From: Pseudomonadota bacterium
GTDB lineage: Bacteria > Pseudomonadota > Gammaproteobacteria > Steroidobacterales > Steroidobacteraceae
Assembly (NCBI GenBank): GCA_021792755.1
Contig: JAJYUA010000024.1
Coordinates: forward strand, 1 to 60,881
Direction of reading: 5' to 3'
Length of the DNA stretch: 60,881 nt
A program made the position numbers and the translations under genes. Within the stretch, counting starts at the first letter, position 1. The number at the start of each line of letters is the position of its first letter. This document shows, piece by piece, positions 48,130-56,824 of the stretch. The notes under the pieces were generated by a model that did not search any database, had not been told where the DNA came from, and saw only the letters and a list, made by a program, of their open reading frames with translations.

Positions 48130-50709
48130 TCAGGCGTGGACCGAAGCGGGCTCGCCGGCGGCCGTGGCACGGAGCGAGCGCACCGCCTCGGCCGACTCCA
48201 GCGAGAGCGCCTCGCGTGCGAGCCGCGTGCATTCCTCCATCGTCAGCTCGCCGATGAGCGTCTTCAGGCGCGGAATGACCGACGGCACGCAGGAAAGCGC
48301 GCGCACGCCGAGCCCGATCAGGATGGGCACGGCAGCCGGGTCGGAGGCGAGTCCGCCGCAAACGGCGAGCGGGCGATGGCGGGACCCGGCCGCCTCCGCC
48401 GTGCGTCCGATCAGCCGCAACACGGCCGGATGCAGCGCATCGAGCCGGGCGGCGAGCTGGGCGTGTCCGCGGTCCATCGCGAGCGTGTACTGCGTCAGGT
48501 CGTTGGTGCCGATGGAGAAAAAATCCGCGTTCTCGGCCAGCGCTTCGGCCATCAACGCCGAGGCCGGTGTCTCGATCATCACGCCGATCTCGACCGGCTC
48601 GCTGCGGCCGATCGCCCGGGCGGCCTGCGCCGCGAGCGCGCGCACCGAGCGGATCTCGGCCACATCGGTGATCATGGGCACAAGGATCCGGCACTGGCCG
48701 AACGGTTGCACCGCCAGAATGGCGCGCAGCTGCTCGCCCAGCAGATCCGGCCGCCACAGGCTGGTGCGCACGCCGCGCAGGCCGAGCGCGGGATTGTCCT
48801 CGCGAGGCAGCGGCAGGTAGGGAACCGGCTTGTCGCCGCCGATGTCGAGGGTGCGGATGGTGACGGGCCTGCCGGCGAGCGCCGCGGCGATCTGTTGGTA
48901 CTCGGCGAGCTGCTCGGCCTCGGCCGGGGCGTCCCGCCGATCGAGGAAAAGGAACTCGGTGCGCAGCAGTCCGCAGCCCTCTGCGCCGTTGCGTGCGGCC
49001 GCCCGGGCCTCGGCCGTCGAACCGACGTTGGCCAACACCTCGATGCGCGTGCCGTCGGCCGTACGGCATTCGCGCTGCGCCGCCTGGCGCTCGAGCGCGT
49101 CCCGCTTCGCCGCCCGCTCGATCCGGCGGCGGGCCTGTTCGAGGCGCGCCCCGCCCGGATCGACGTGCAGCACCGATGCGTCCGCATCCAGGATCAGGGC
49201 CGTTCCCTCGGCGATGTGCCGCAGCGAGGGGCCAAGCCCCACGAGCGAGGGAATCCCGAGCGCCGCGGCGAGAATCGACACATGGGAGGTGGCCCCGCCG
49301 CCGGCAAGGCAGATCCCTCCCGGCTTGCCCGCACCGGCACCGAGCAGCTGCGAGGGCAGCAGCTCCTCGGCGATCAGAATGGTGTCCGCCGAGAGCGCAA
49401 GCGCCTCCCCGCCCCGCTGCCCGCTCAAGGCCGAGAGCACTTGCCGCTCCAGATCGATCAGGTCATCGATCCGCTCGCGCAGGCGCGGGTCGTCCAAACC
49501 GCGCAGCGCCTGCACACTGCCGCGGATCGAGTCTCGCCAGGCGAACGCGGCGCTCGCTCCACCTGCGACCCTCGCCAACGCCCGCTCCGAGAGCTCGGGG
49601 TCATCGATGAGCATCAGATGCGCCTCGATGATCTCACGCGCGGCGCCCGAGGCGGTCCCGCGCGCCCGCTGCAATGCTGAGCGCACTTGTGCGCGCGCGC
49701 GATGCAACTCGGCCGTCTCGTGCTCGACGCCCGCGCCGGCCTCGCTGAAGCGCGTGTGCTCGCTCTTCAGAACCCGCGCCACGCCGACCGCCAGCCCGCG
49801 GCTCGCGGTCACGCCCGCGAGGGCCGAGCCCGGCGCGGGCGGCTCCTCGTCCGGGTCTGGAGTCAGGGCTGGCGGTGACGATTTCACCGGGATCTCGCCT
49901 GGGCGCTGCGCCCGGCTTCGCGGCCAGCACGCCCGCGGCTCCCCGCTCTCCTCGACCCCGAGCACCGTCGCAACCGCCCCGGCCGCCGCCGCCGCATCCG
50001 CGCCCGCGGCGAGGATTTCGATCTGTCCGTCCCTCGGCACGCCGAGCGCCATGAGCGCCACGGTGCTGCGCGCGTTGGCCTCACGCCCCCCGACACGCAG
50101 CCTCACCTCGGCGCCAAAGGCCTTCAGCGCGCTAGCCACCTGAGCCGCCGGCCGGGCATGGATACCGTGCTCGAGCGTGACCCGCACCGGCAGGCGGATG
50201 CCCTCGCCGGCCTCGAGCGGCGCGCTCTGCGCTTGGCCGGGCCGAGAGGGCGCGGCCGCCTCGAGCTCCATCAGCACATCGCCCACCGCCACCTCGCGGC
50301 CCTCCGAGCGGCGGCGGATGGCGAACCCGCCACCCTGCAGCACCAGCACCGGAGTAAGCAGGCTCTTGGCTCGACGAGCGAGCAAGTCGAGATCGAAGCT
50401 GATGAGTGCCTCGCCGCAGCGAACCGCCTGGCCGGCTTCGATGTGGCTCACGAATCCCTCGCCCCCGAGCTCCACCGTATCGATGCCGACGTGCATCAGG
50501 ACATCCGCGCCATAGGGCGTGCGCAGCGTGACGGCATGCCTGGACTGCGCCAGCACGGTCACCACGCCATCGCAGGGCGCATGCAAAGTGGCCCCGAGCG
50601 GATCGATCGCCAGCCCATCGCCGGCCATGCGGCCGCAGAACACCGGATCGGGGACCTCCTCGAGCGGCGCACTCCAGCCGGCGAGCGGTGACAGCAGGAC
50701 GTGGGTCAT
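48130..50709 (-). CDS. Fused PTS protein EIIA-HPr-EI
   Basis: An 859-residue multiphosphoryl transfer protein. EIIA-Glc-like domain: about 1-155 (LHAPCDGVVTVLAQ, DVLMHVGIDTVELGGEGF with the active His). HPr: about 175-260 (LEHGIHARPAAQVA, His in GIHARPA). EI: about 290-850 (GVTASRGLAVGVARV, phospho-His in GGGATSHVSILAAALGIPSLVG, LLRTEFLFLDR, IGTNDLTQYTLAMDR). It carries all soluble phosphate-relay parts needed by the EIICB gene 24 bases downstream. The ATG at 50709 overlaps the chitinase stop as ATGA; an ATG two codons earlier is also possible. Confidence 0.94.
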   Translation of the reverse strand: MTHVLLSPLAGWSAPLEEVPDPVFCGRMAGDGLAIDPLGATLHAPCDGVVTVLAQSRHAVTLRTPYGADVLMHVGIDTVELGGEGFVSHIEAGQAVRCGEALISFDLDLLARRAKSLLTPVLVLQGGGFAIRRRSEGREVAVGDVLMELEAAAPSRPGQAQSAPLEAGEGIRLPVRVTLEHGIHARPAAQVASALKAFGAEVRLRVGGREANARSTVALMALGVPRDGQIEILAAGADAAAAAGAVATVLGVEESGEPRACWPRSRAQRPGEIPVKSSPPALTPDPDEEPPAPGSALAGVTASRGLAVGVARVLKSEHTRFSEAGAGVEHETAELHRARAQVRSALQRARGTASGAAREIIEAHLMLIDDPELSERALARVAGGASAAFAWRDSIRGSVQALRGLDDPRLRERIDDLIDLERQVLSALSGQRGGEALALSADTILIAEELLPSQLLGAGAGKPGGICLAGGGATSHVSILAAALGIPSLVGLGPSLRHIAEGTALILDADASVLHVDPGGARLEQARRRIERAAKRDALERQAAQRECRTADGTRIEVLANVGSTAEARAAARNGAEGCGLLRTEFLFLDRRDAPAEAEQLAEYQQIAAALAGRPVTIRTLDIGGDKPVPYLPLPREDNPALGLRGVRTSLWRPDLLGEQLRAILAVQPFGQCRILVPMITDVAEIRSVRALAAQAARAIGRSEPVEIGVMIETPASALMAEALAENADFFSIGTNDLTQYTLAMDRGHAQLAARLDALHPAVLRLIGRTAEAAGSRHRPLAVCGGLASDPAAVPILIGLGVRALSCVPSVIPRLKTLIGELTMEECTRLAREALSLESAEAVRSLRATAAGEPASVHA

Positions 50710-51869
50710 GAGCATGGCCTGGCCGGGGCGAGGTGCGACACCAGCGCGTTCAACAGGGAGCCGCGCGCATCGTCCTCACCAAGCACCCAGATCATAACCC
50801 CTCGCAGACGCTCGCGGCGGGCGAAGGCGGCCTTGATGGCCATCGAGCGCGGGTCGTCATACGTGAAGAAGATGTGACGCCCGGCGTTGTAGAGCCAGGG
50901 CGCCTCGGCGGTGGCGCTCCAGTGACGCACCCAGTGCGGGTTGGTGAGCATCCGCGACTCGATGATCTTCCAGGCCGTCTCCGGGAAGCCGCCGGTGAAG
51001 CGCGAGTACAGGCCCGCATGCCGCCCCGAAACTCCCGTGAAGCCCCGCCCGTAGAACGCCACGCCGAGCATGATCTTTCCCGCCGGCACCCCGTGCGCCT
51101 CGTAGTAGCGCACCGCCCCGACAAGATTGTCGCGCGCCCGCTCCGGCTCGGGCGCCGGATCGCGCGGATCCGCTCTCATTGGGGCATTGAAGCCGCTGTA
51201 GGGGCTGTAGACGCTGTTCATGTCGTAGGTCATGACATTCAGCCAGTCGACGTACGGCACGAGCGCTGCCAGATCGTAGCTCTCGCTCACCGAGTACGCT
51301 CCGCCCCTCTGCCAGGTGCCGGCGGGGGTGGCCACGGTGAGGAGGTAATGGCGATGAGTTCTGCGGCCGAGCGCATCGAGCCGCATCCTCAGCTCGCGCA
51401 CCAGCGCGGTGGCGTCCGCCCGGTCCTGGGGACGGGACTTGTTCATGCCGCCGCGCACCGGAAACTCCCAGTCGATATCCAGGCCGTCGAAGCGCTGCTG
51501 CACGATGAACAGCCGAATGCAGCTGCGGGCGAATTTCGCGCGGGAGGCCGCCGTAAGGGCGATGTCGGAGTACTGCGGCGCCGCGTCCCAGCCACCGATC
51601 GAGACCAGCAGCCTCAAACCGGGGTGCAGCCTGCGCAACCGCCGAAGCTCACCGAACGTGCGCAGCTGCGCGGCGGTCGGCGCCTCGCACACATCGCCGG
51701 CATCAGGCTCTCCAAAGGCATAGAAGATCGTGTCGAGCTCGCCGGCCGGAATATCCGCCACCGGCATGCCGCCATCGTAATAGGCCGCGATTTGCGGCGC
51801 GGTCGCGGCCCGCGCGGCGGCGGCGCCGAGCAGGGCGGCGAAAAGAACGCTGAACAGCGAAGATCTCAT
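50706..51869 (-). CDS. Secreted GH18 chitinase
   Basis: A 387-residue glycosyl hydrolase family 18 enzyme. The signal peptide is RSSLFSVLFAALLGAAAARA. The catalytic motif FDGLDIDWEFP (DxxDxDxE) lies near residue 140, with LLVSIGGWD upstream and WLNVMTYDMNS, LGVAFYGRGF and FFTYDDPRSMAIKAAFA downstream. It lacks a chitin-binding module. It should cut chitin or chito-oligomers in the periplasm or outside, for the receptor encoded just upstream. Its stop overlaps the PTS fusion gene, so sugar release and import are in one transcript. Confidence 0.94.
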   Translation of the reverse strand: MRSSLFSVLFAALLGAAAARAATAPQIAAYYDGGMPVADIPAGELDTIFYAFGEPDAGDVCEAPTAAQLRTFGELRRLRRLHPGLRLLVSIGGWDAAPQYSDIALTAASRAKFARSCIRLFIVQQRFDGLDIDWEFPVRGGMNKSRPQDRADATALVRELRMRLDALGRRTHRHYLLTVATPAGTWQRGGAYSVSESYDLAALVPYVDWLNVMTYDMNSVYSPYSGFNAPMRADPRDPAPEPERARDNLVGAVRYYEAHGVPAGKIMLGVAFYGRGFTGVSGRHAGLYSRFTGGFPETAWKIIESRMLTNPHWVRHWSATAEAPWLYNAGRHIFFTYDDPRSMAIKAAFARRERLRGVMIWVLGEDDARGSLLNALVSHLAPARPCS

Positions 51870-51933
51870 AGGGGCATTCCCCGAATCTTGCACCCGAAAC
51901 GCCCCTTGGGTCCGACATCTCCCCGATGCCGGG

Positions 51934-51948
51934 CCCGCCGCAGGCGGG
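51934..51948 (-). terminator. Stem-loop between receptor and chitinase genes
   Basis: CCCGCC-GCA-GGCGGG forms a perfect six-pair stem between the receptor stop and the chitinase start. No U-tract follows. It may reduce chitinase expression relative to the receptor, or protect the receptor mRNA. Confidence 0.4.
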
Positions 51949-51990
51949 GGAGGGTCCCGCGGCGAGCCCGGCAAGGAGGCGCCCGCCTCG

Positions 51991-54678
51991 TTAGAACTTG
52001 TACTCCGCGGTCAGGTAGTACTGCCTGCCGTTGTTGTAGATCGCCACCGGCTGCGACAGGTTGTTGCCGTACTCCTTGACGAGCTCGTCCGTCAGGTTGC
52101 GGGCGGCGAACGTCAAGCTGAGATTGCGCAGCAGATCGTAGCTCACCTGCAGATTGATATATCCGGCGCCGGCCACATTCTCCGCCGCCGACTCGCTCGC
52201 AGCCGCATAGTAGTGCGAACGGTAGCCATAGTCGACGTTCGCACTGACCGGACCGTGCTCGTAGTACCCGCCGACGTTGTACGTGTACTTGGAGTTGTCA
52301 AGCACCTGATGGCCGTCGCCGGCCGTGCCGTCCGAAAGCATGAAGTTCGTCTGCAAGCCGAATCCATACGGCAGAGCCTGGTCCCAGGCGAGCACCGCGC
52401 CCTTGATTTGCGCAGTGGTATTGAACGGCGAGGTGATCGTGAACAGCGAATTTTGCTTGGTGGTGGCGTCGTAGTACACGCCTTGCGCGTTTCCGAAATC
52501 GACATAGTTCGTCAGATTCATGTCGAACAGCTTGGCCTCCACCATGGACTCCGGTCCATAGTAATACTCCAGGTCCGTGCTGTAGACGGCCCCCTTGATC
52601 GGCTTCAGGTTCGGATTGCCGCCTTGCCCGGTGAAATTGGTGTCCGTGAGCAGAATCGAGGCGCCGAGCGCGCTGTAGTCCGGTAGCGTCATGGTCTCGG
52701 CCGCATCGAACCGCGCCACCAGCCGCGAGGTGAGATCGAACTTCAGGTTCACGCTCGGCAGGGCGTTGAAATAGCGATGGTCGATCTCCGTGGGCGTGAA
52801 CGCTCCGAATGCCGAGAAGTTGAGCGGGTTCGATCCGCCCTGGAGGTTCGTCAACACCTCCTCCAGAGTATTCACAAGGCGCACGCCGAAGTTTCCGCTC
52901 CAGCGGTCCCCGCCGATATCGGCCATGACATAGCCGGCAAAGTCGTTTTCGCGCACATCGTAAGACTGCAGCCAATAGTAGCGGCTCGGCCCGGTGCTGA
53001 GGTTCGTGGAATCGAACGCCTCGATGGCGCTCTCGGAGTCCATGAAGATATTGCCGGCCCAGGCGCCGCCCCCGGGCAGCGAATCCTGGAAATTGGCCGG
53101 ATACTCGCCGCCGGAGTAGACGGGCGCACACTTCGGGGCGCTGCCGGAGCAGTTCAAACCCTGATCCTGGTTGAACGCCGTTTCCCGCTCATGGTGCGCG
53201 AAGCGCACGCCGGCCCTGATGTTTTCGATTGCGCCGTCATCGACTTTGAACGTGACCCCGAGCTTGCCGTAGGACTCCTTGTCGATCGAGTGCACGATGT
53301 CGTTCCAAGCCCAGCTGACGCCGTAACCGGCCGGACTGTTGGTCGCGACACCGGGAAATTCCACCGTCGCCAGGCGGTTGATGCCGTTCAGCTGATAGGA
53401 GACGCCGTTGCCGCCGTAGTACTCGTACGCCGGCTGGCGCGGCTGATTGCCGCTGCCATAGGTGAATCCGACCTGTCCGTCGAAAGTCAGATGGCTGGTG
53501 GCGTCCCAAGTGCCGTCGAGGTTGAGGAAAGAGCTGTTGTCGGAGGCGTCCGGGCGCATGATCTGGTCGTACACGATTGAAGGCGGCGCACCGACCTGGC
53601 TCGGCCAGCTGCCCGCGACCAGGGTTCCGTTGCGCACCGTGAGGGATGTGGGCACGTACGTCGGGGAGATGAATTTGCTGCCCCACGCCATGAAGTTGTC
53701 GTTCGAATTGGAAGCGAGCTGCCTTGCGTAATAGGCGGTCAGATTGAACGACAGCGTGTCGCTCGGCTTGAGCTGGATGTCGAGCAGGCCGCCGTCGTTC
53801 TCCATGGTCTGCTGGAAAAGCACCTGGCCGAGCAGGTCCGGATAGAGCGCGCCGGCGGCATTCGGCAGGGCCGGATTCACCTTTTGCCAGGCCGCGGCGG
53901 TCGCGGCCGGCACCGCGCCGTAGCCGAGCTCCTCCTGGCCGTCGCGGCGGATGCCGTACTTCTGGTAGAAGACTTGCCCGAGTATGCCGACCCTGCTGTT
54001 GTGCCAGCTCAGTTGCACACTGCCCTGCGGATTGGCCTTGCTCGGCAGATCCCAATAGTTGGCACCGGCGTTCACGAAGCCCGAGAATCCCGGCCTGTAG
54101 TCGAACGGCCTCGGGGTGAGAACATTGACGGAACCGGCCGTGCCGCCCGCGATCAAGCTGGCATCCTGGCTCTCGTAGACCTGCATCTGCGAGATCATCG
54201 TGCTCGGAAACAGCGCGAGGTTGACGCTGCGGCCGACGGTCTCGTACATGTCCTCGATGAACCAGTCGCCCGTGGAGACAAAATGGCCGTCAACGGTGGT
54301 CTGCGTGAGGCTCGCGGGCGCACCTAACAAGGCGACCCGGTCGTTGATGGCGAAGCCGCCCTCCCCGGCCACCGAGGACTGAGTGTTCACGCCGGGCATG
54401 GTCTGCAGCACGTCGGCGACATTTTGCGCCGGCAGCCTGCCGACGTCCGTGGCGGTCACCACTTCCACGCTGTCCGTCGCGGCGCGCTTCAGGGCGAGCG
54501 ACTTCCTGACGGAGTAGCGGATGCCCGTCACGACGATGGCTTGCAGGGTCGGCACATCGCCGGATTTCGCCTTGACCGGACCGTTGACCGAGGTTTCGCC
54601 CTGGTGCGCGAATGCGTTCGCTCCAAAGAGCGCCACAGCGACGGCGGTGCTTACAACCGTGGATCTTGCGATTCTCAT
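51991..54678 (-). CDS. TonB-dependent receptor of the chitin/GlcNAc regulon
   Basis: An 895-residue outer-membrane receptor. A signal peptide (VVSTAVAVALFGANAFAHQ) is followed by a TonB-box-like TLQAIVVTGIRYSVRKSLALKR, plug motifs (DVGRLPAQNVADVLQTMPGVN, MQVYESQDASLIAGGTAGSVNVLTPRPFDY) and a barrel ending YYLTAEYKF (C-terminal Phe). The VRKSLALKRAATDSVEVVTA start is typical of the carbohydrate-type TonB receptors (NagP-like). No STN domain, unlike the lasso receptor. Start ATG 54678 is chosen because it begins the signal peptide. Context with chitinase, PTS and NagA points to chito-oligosaccharide uptake. Confidence 0.9.
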   Translation of the reverse strand: MRIARSTVVSTAVAVALFGANAFAHQGETSVNGPVKAKSGDVPTLQAIVVTGIRYSVRKSLALKRAATDSVEVVTATDVGRLPAQNVADVLQTMPGVNTQSSVAGEGGFAINDRVALLGAPASLTQTTVDGHFVSTGDWFIEDMYETVGRSVNLALFPSTMISQMQVYESQDASLIAGGTAGSVNVLTPRPFDYRPGFSGFVNAGANYWDLPSKANPQGSVQLSWHNSRVGILGQVFYQKYGIRRDGQEELGYGAVPAATAAAWQKVNPALPNAAGALYPDLLGQVLFQQTMENDGGLLDIQLKPSDTLSFNLTAYYARQLASNSNDNFMAWGSKFISPTYVPTSLTVRNGTLVAGSWPSQVGAPPSIVYDQIMRPDASDNSSFLNLDGTWDATSHLTFDGQVGFTYGSGNQPRQPAYEYYGGNGVSYQLNGINRLATVEFPGVATNSPAGYGVSWAWNDIVHSIDKESYGKLGVTFKVDDGAIENIRAGVRFAHHERETAFNQDQGLNCSGSAPKCAPVYSGGEYPANFQDSLPGGGAWAGNIFMDSESAIEAFDSTNLSTGPSRYYWLQSYDVRENDFAGYVMADIGGDRWSGNFGVRLVNTLEEVLTNLQGGSNPLNFSAFGAFTPTEIDHRYFNALPSVNLKFDLTSRLVARFDAAETMTLPDYSALGASILLTDTNFTGQGGNPNLKPIKGAVYSTDLEYYYGPESMVEAKLFDMNLTNYVDFGNAQGVYYDATTKQNSLFTITSPFNTTAQIKGAVLAWDQALPYGFGLQTNFMLSDGTAGDGHQVLDNSKYTYNVGGYYEHGPVSANVDYGYRSHYYAAASESAAENVAGAGYINLQVSYDLLRNLSLTFAARNLTDELVKEYGNNLSQPVAIYNNGRQYYLTAEYKF

Positions 54679-55049
54679 GACTTCTTTCACCCCGATGATG
54701 TTGTCGTTTTCGAGACCGCCCGGGCGCGCCTCGCCACACCGACTGGTCCCATTGGCTGCGCCGCGCTCCCGCCGCGGCGGCCCATTGAGCCCGTATCGCG
54801 ACACTCCCGTCGCCCGCGTCATCCGTATCACAGAGGTACCGTTGCGCACACACCACATTGGTACCAGTTGCGTGCCAGTGTAATACCAGTTTCAAAAAAA
54901 ATCTATACCAATCTCGCTTCACTCGCTTGATTTCTTATTTGTGTCAATAATTACATTGGGTTATATGCATCGCATAGACACTGATAGTGTAAACTGGTAT
55001 TGTAGTGGTATTATTGCAATGACCCGGTTTTCAGCGCAGGAGGGGAGTC
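54679..55049. promoter_or_regulatory. Divergent control region of the chitin/GlcNAc regulon with inverted operators
   Basis: A 371-base gap between the divergently transcribed receptor and GntR genes, AT-rich in the middle. AATACCAGTTT (54882-54892) and its perfect inverse AAACTGGTATT (54991-55001) flank it. Extra half-sites are TTGGTACCAG (54858-54868), TATACCAAT (about 54904-54913) and GTGGTATT (55005-55012), 11-12 bases from the second copy. TGGT-type half-sites are typical of NagR/GntR-HutC regulators. The right copy is 49 bases before the regulator start. Confidence 0.65.
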
Positions 55050-55787
55050 TTGATACTGTCTGAGACCATCGGCAGGCTCGATGAGGCCGGCACGCAGCCG
55101 CTGTATCAGCAACTGCAGCGCGCACTCCGTCAGGCAATCGAGACTCGCCTCATCGCGCCCGAGGATGCGCTGCCGCCCGAGCGCGACATCGCCGAGGACT
55201 TGCACATCTCGCGGATCACCGTGCGCAAGGCGCTCGACGGTCTGGTGAGCGAAGGCCTGTTGGTTCGCCGCCAGGGATCGGGGACATTCGTCAGCGCGCG
55301 CGTGGAGAAGAGCTTCTCCAAACTCACCTCGTTCTCCGAGGACATGCGCGCCCGCGGCCGCGCCCCGCGCAGCGTGTGGCTGAAAAGATCCGAGGGCAGT
55401 GTCACGCCCGAGGAGGCGCTCACCCTGCGCTCGAGTCCCGGGACGCCGGTCTTCCGCTTCCAGCGCATCCGCTTCGCGGACGATTCGCCGATGTGCATCG
55501 AGCACGCCACCGTGCTCGCCTCCTGCCTGCCCTCGCTCGATGCGGTGGACTCGTCCTTGTACGAAGCGCTCGAGCACAGCGGCAACCGTCCGGTGCGCGC
55601 CCTGCAGAGGCTGCGGGCGGTGCTGTTCAGCGTCGAGCAGGCAAAACTGCTGCAGATCCGTGAGAAGGACGCCGGCCTGCTGGTCGAGCGCGTGGGCTTC
55701 CTCAAGGACGGCCGCGCGGTCGAGTTCACTCAATCCTATTTCCGCGGCGACATCTACGACTTCGTCGCGGAACTCAGTGACGTTTGA
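55050..55787 (+). CDS. nagR: GntR/HutC-family transcriptional regulator (NagR-like)
   Basis: A 245-residue regulator. The N-terminal winged helix is PLYQQLQRALRQAIETRLIAPEDALPPERDIAEDLHISRITVRKALDGLVSEGLLVRRQGSGTFV; the C-terminal UTRA/HutC effector domain starts about residue 95 and includes MCIEHATVLASCLP and VEFTQSYFRGDIYDFVAEL. HutC members of this kind sense amino sugar phosphates. The TTG start at 55050 is preceded by AGGAGGGG, and it sits two bases before nagB. Its own promoter carries operator-like repeats, so autoregulation is likely. Confidence 0.9.
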   Translation: MILSETIGRLDEAGTQPLYQQLQRALRQAIETRLIAPEDALPPERDIAEDLHISRITVRKALDGLVSEGLLVRRQGSGTFVSARVEKSFSKLTSFSEDMRARGRAPRSVWLKRSEGSVTPEEALTLRSSPGTPVFRFQRIRFADDSPMCIEHATVLASCLPSLDAVDSSLYEALEHSGNRPVRALQRLRAVLFSVEQAKLLQIREKDAGLLVERVGFLKDGRAVEFTQSYFRGDIYDFVAELSDV

Positions 55788-55789
55788 CC

Positions 55790-56824
55790 ATGAGCCAGCC
55801 CGAATCCGCAACCCGCATGCACGCCGAGGCCGCCCAGACCGCCCAGGCCGTCCGCGATCAGTTGTTCGCCAACGCCCAGGAGATGGAGCGGCTCGGCGAG
55901 CGGTTGCGCGAGCTCGGCCCGCGCACCGTCATCACCTGCGCCCGCGGCAGCTCGGATCATGCCGCGACATTCGCCAAATACCTGATCGAGACCCGCCTCG
56001 GCGTGCCCACCTGCTCGGCGGCCCCGTCGGTGAGCTCCCTCTACGATGCCCGCGCGGTTCTCAGCGGGTCTTTGTGCCTGGCGATTTCCCAATCCGGCGC
56101 GAGTCCGGATCTGCTGAGCTCGGTCAAAAAGGCTCGCGAGGGCGGCGCACTGGTGGTGGCGCTGGTCAACGCAGCGGGCTCCCCGCTGGCAGCGCTCTCA
56201 GACCACGTCGTGCCGCTGTGCGCCGGCCCCGAAACCAGCGTGGCCGCCACCAAGTCCTTCATCGCCTCCCTCGCCGCCATCATTCACCTGGTGGCGAGCT
56301 GGACTCGGGACAAGGCGTTGTATGATTCTTTGCGCAGGTCGCCGAAGCAGCTCGAGCATGCCTGGCAGCTCGATTGGAGCGGGGCGATCGAGCGGCTGCG
56401 GCCGGCCACGGATCTTTATGTGGTCGGACGCGGCCTCGGCCTCGGGGTGGCCGAGGAGGCAGCGTTGAAGCTCAAGGAAACCTGTGGTCTGCACGCCGAG
56501 GCGGTGAGCGCCGCGGAGCTGCGCCATGGCCCCATGGCGCTGGTGAAGGCGGGGTTTCCGGTGCTGATTTTCTCTCAGAACGACGAGACCCGCGCGGGCA
56601 TCGAGATGCTGGCGACGGAGCTCGCCGCACGCCAGGCCACCGTCATGATCGCGGGCTGCCGATGCCCGCAGGCTCTGCAACTGCCGGCGGCGGCGGCCGA
56701 CCCGGCGATCGAGCCGATGCTGCTGATCCAGACCTTCTACCGGCTGGCGAATGCGCTGTCGCTCGCGCGCGGGCTCGACCCGGACCATCCGCCTCACCTG
56801 CGCAAAGTAACCGAGACCGTCTGA
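55790..56824 (+). CDS. Glucosamine-6-phosphate deaminase, SIS-domain type (NagB-II)
   Basis: A 344-residue protein with two SIS domains: CARGSSDHAATFAKYLIETRLG, LAISQSGASPDLLSSVKKAREGGALVVALVNAAGSPLA and PETSVAATKSFIASLAA in the first, GRGLGLGVAEEAALKLKETCGLHAEAVSAAELRHGP in the second. This is the isomerising half of GlmS without glutaminase, the form used as NagB-II to convert glucosamine-6-phosphate to fructose-6-phosphate and ammonia in chitin users. The ATG at 55790 is preferred to a TTG at 55784. Confidence 0.9.
   Translation: MSQPESATRMHAEAAQTAQAVRDQLFANAQEMERLGERLRELGPRTVITCARGSSDHAATFAKYLIETRLGVPTCSAAPSVSSLYDARAVLSGSLCLAISQSGASPDLLSSVKKAREGGALVVALVNAAGSPLAALSDHVVPLCAGPETSVAATKSFIASLAAIIHLVASWTRDKALYDSLRRSPKQLEHAWQLDWSGAIERLRPATDLYVVGRGLGLGVAEEAALKLKETCGLHAEAVSAAELRHGPMALVKAGFPVLIFSQNDETRAGIEMLATELAARQATVMIAGCRCPQALQLPAAAADPAIEPMLLIQTFYRLANALSLARGLDPDHPPHLRKVTETV

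Noticed and set aside
45988..49680. 1230-residue plus-strand frame across the PTS genes
   Set aside because: Apart from its first 60 residues, which belong to the aminotransferase remnant, it is antisense to the EIICB and EIIA-HPr-EI genes.
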